From: Muribaculaceae bacterium
GTDB taxonomy: Bacteria > Bacteroidota > Bacteroidia > Bacteroidales > Muribaculaceae
DNA length: 13,516 nt
Direction: 5' to 3'
Assembly: GCA_029051445.1 (NCBI GenBank)
Contig: JAIDKP010000435.1
Location: 1 to 13,516 of the forward strand
Position 1 is the first letter of the stretch; each line of letters starts with the position of its first letter. Shown piece after piece: positions 13,515-13,516 of this stretch. Below the pieces are notes generated by a model. It did not search any database. It was not told the DNA's origin and worked only from the letters and a program-made list of their open reading frames with translations. A program made the position numbers and the translations under genes.

Positions 13515-13516
13515 CA

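Noticed and set aside
1..13516. CRISPR arrays, insertion sequences, rRNA genes, phage genes.
   Set aside because: No regularly spaced repeats, transposase, rRNA or phage structural motifs were seen on either strand.

Overview
The window looks like chromosomal DNA of a member of the Bacteroidota, most likely order Bacteroidales. A gut Muribaculaceae-like lineage is my guess from protein flavour and is not proven. The evidence is repeated Bacteroidota-type -7 boxes (TAnnTTTG) placed 20-60 bases before starts, weak or absent Shine-Dalgarno sequences, lipoproteins with C-type lipoboxes, a SusC-type plug protein, a GH43 lipoprotein, a fused APH-kinase/RapZ-C protein and a Bacteroidota-like MutL. 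Most genes have roughly balanced GC. The stretch from about 358 to 1909 is clearly more AT-rich.

Layout. (1) 1-357, minus: the start of a tricorn-type protease homologue with a signal peptide, running off the window. (2) 358-1909: an AT-rich accessory patch. It holds a SusC-like N-terminal module without any barrel (499-1182), a strong bidirectional terminator, a convergent seven-cysteine small protein (1236-1523, minus) and a 196-bp nested inverted-repeat element (1660-1855). A near-identical 22/23-base promoter sequence occurs at both edges of the patch (452-474 and 1868-1889). (3) 1910-2881: a GH43 glycosidase-fold lipoprotein with its own promoter and terminator. (4) 2984-5228: an Fsr-type MFS exporter, convergent with an HxlR regulator, which is divergent from a small cupin protein; this is probably a stress or efflux module. 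(5) 5296-6861, minus: a DUF6624-type lipoprotein, divergent from a two-component system (histidine kinase 6994-8304, OmpR-type regulator 8288-8983, overlapping). (6) 9035-11250: a two-gene cell-wall amino-sugar recycling unit, an AmgK-like kinase fused to a RapZ C-terminal domain followed by a MurU-like nucleotidyltransferase with an ATGA overlap. (7) 11357-13246: mutL. (8) 13444-13514: tRNA-Gln(CTG) with a good promoter about 75 bases upstream.

How the parts work together. Cell-envelope functions dominate: sugar release (GH43), recycling of peptidoglycan sugars (AmgK/MurU), envelope sensing (the two-component system beside a lipoprotein), export (Fsr) and TonB-related outer-membrane biology (the plug protein). 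The most unusual items are the barrel-less plug protein that keeps a TonB-box-like segment, the kinase-RapZ fusion coupled to MurU, the nested palindromic element, and the Cys-rich peptide. I saw no CRISPR array, no rRNA, no transposase and no integrase.
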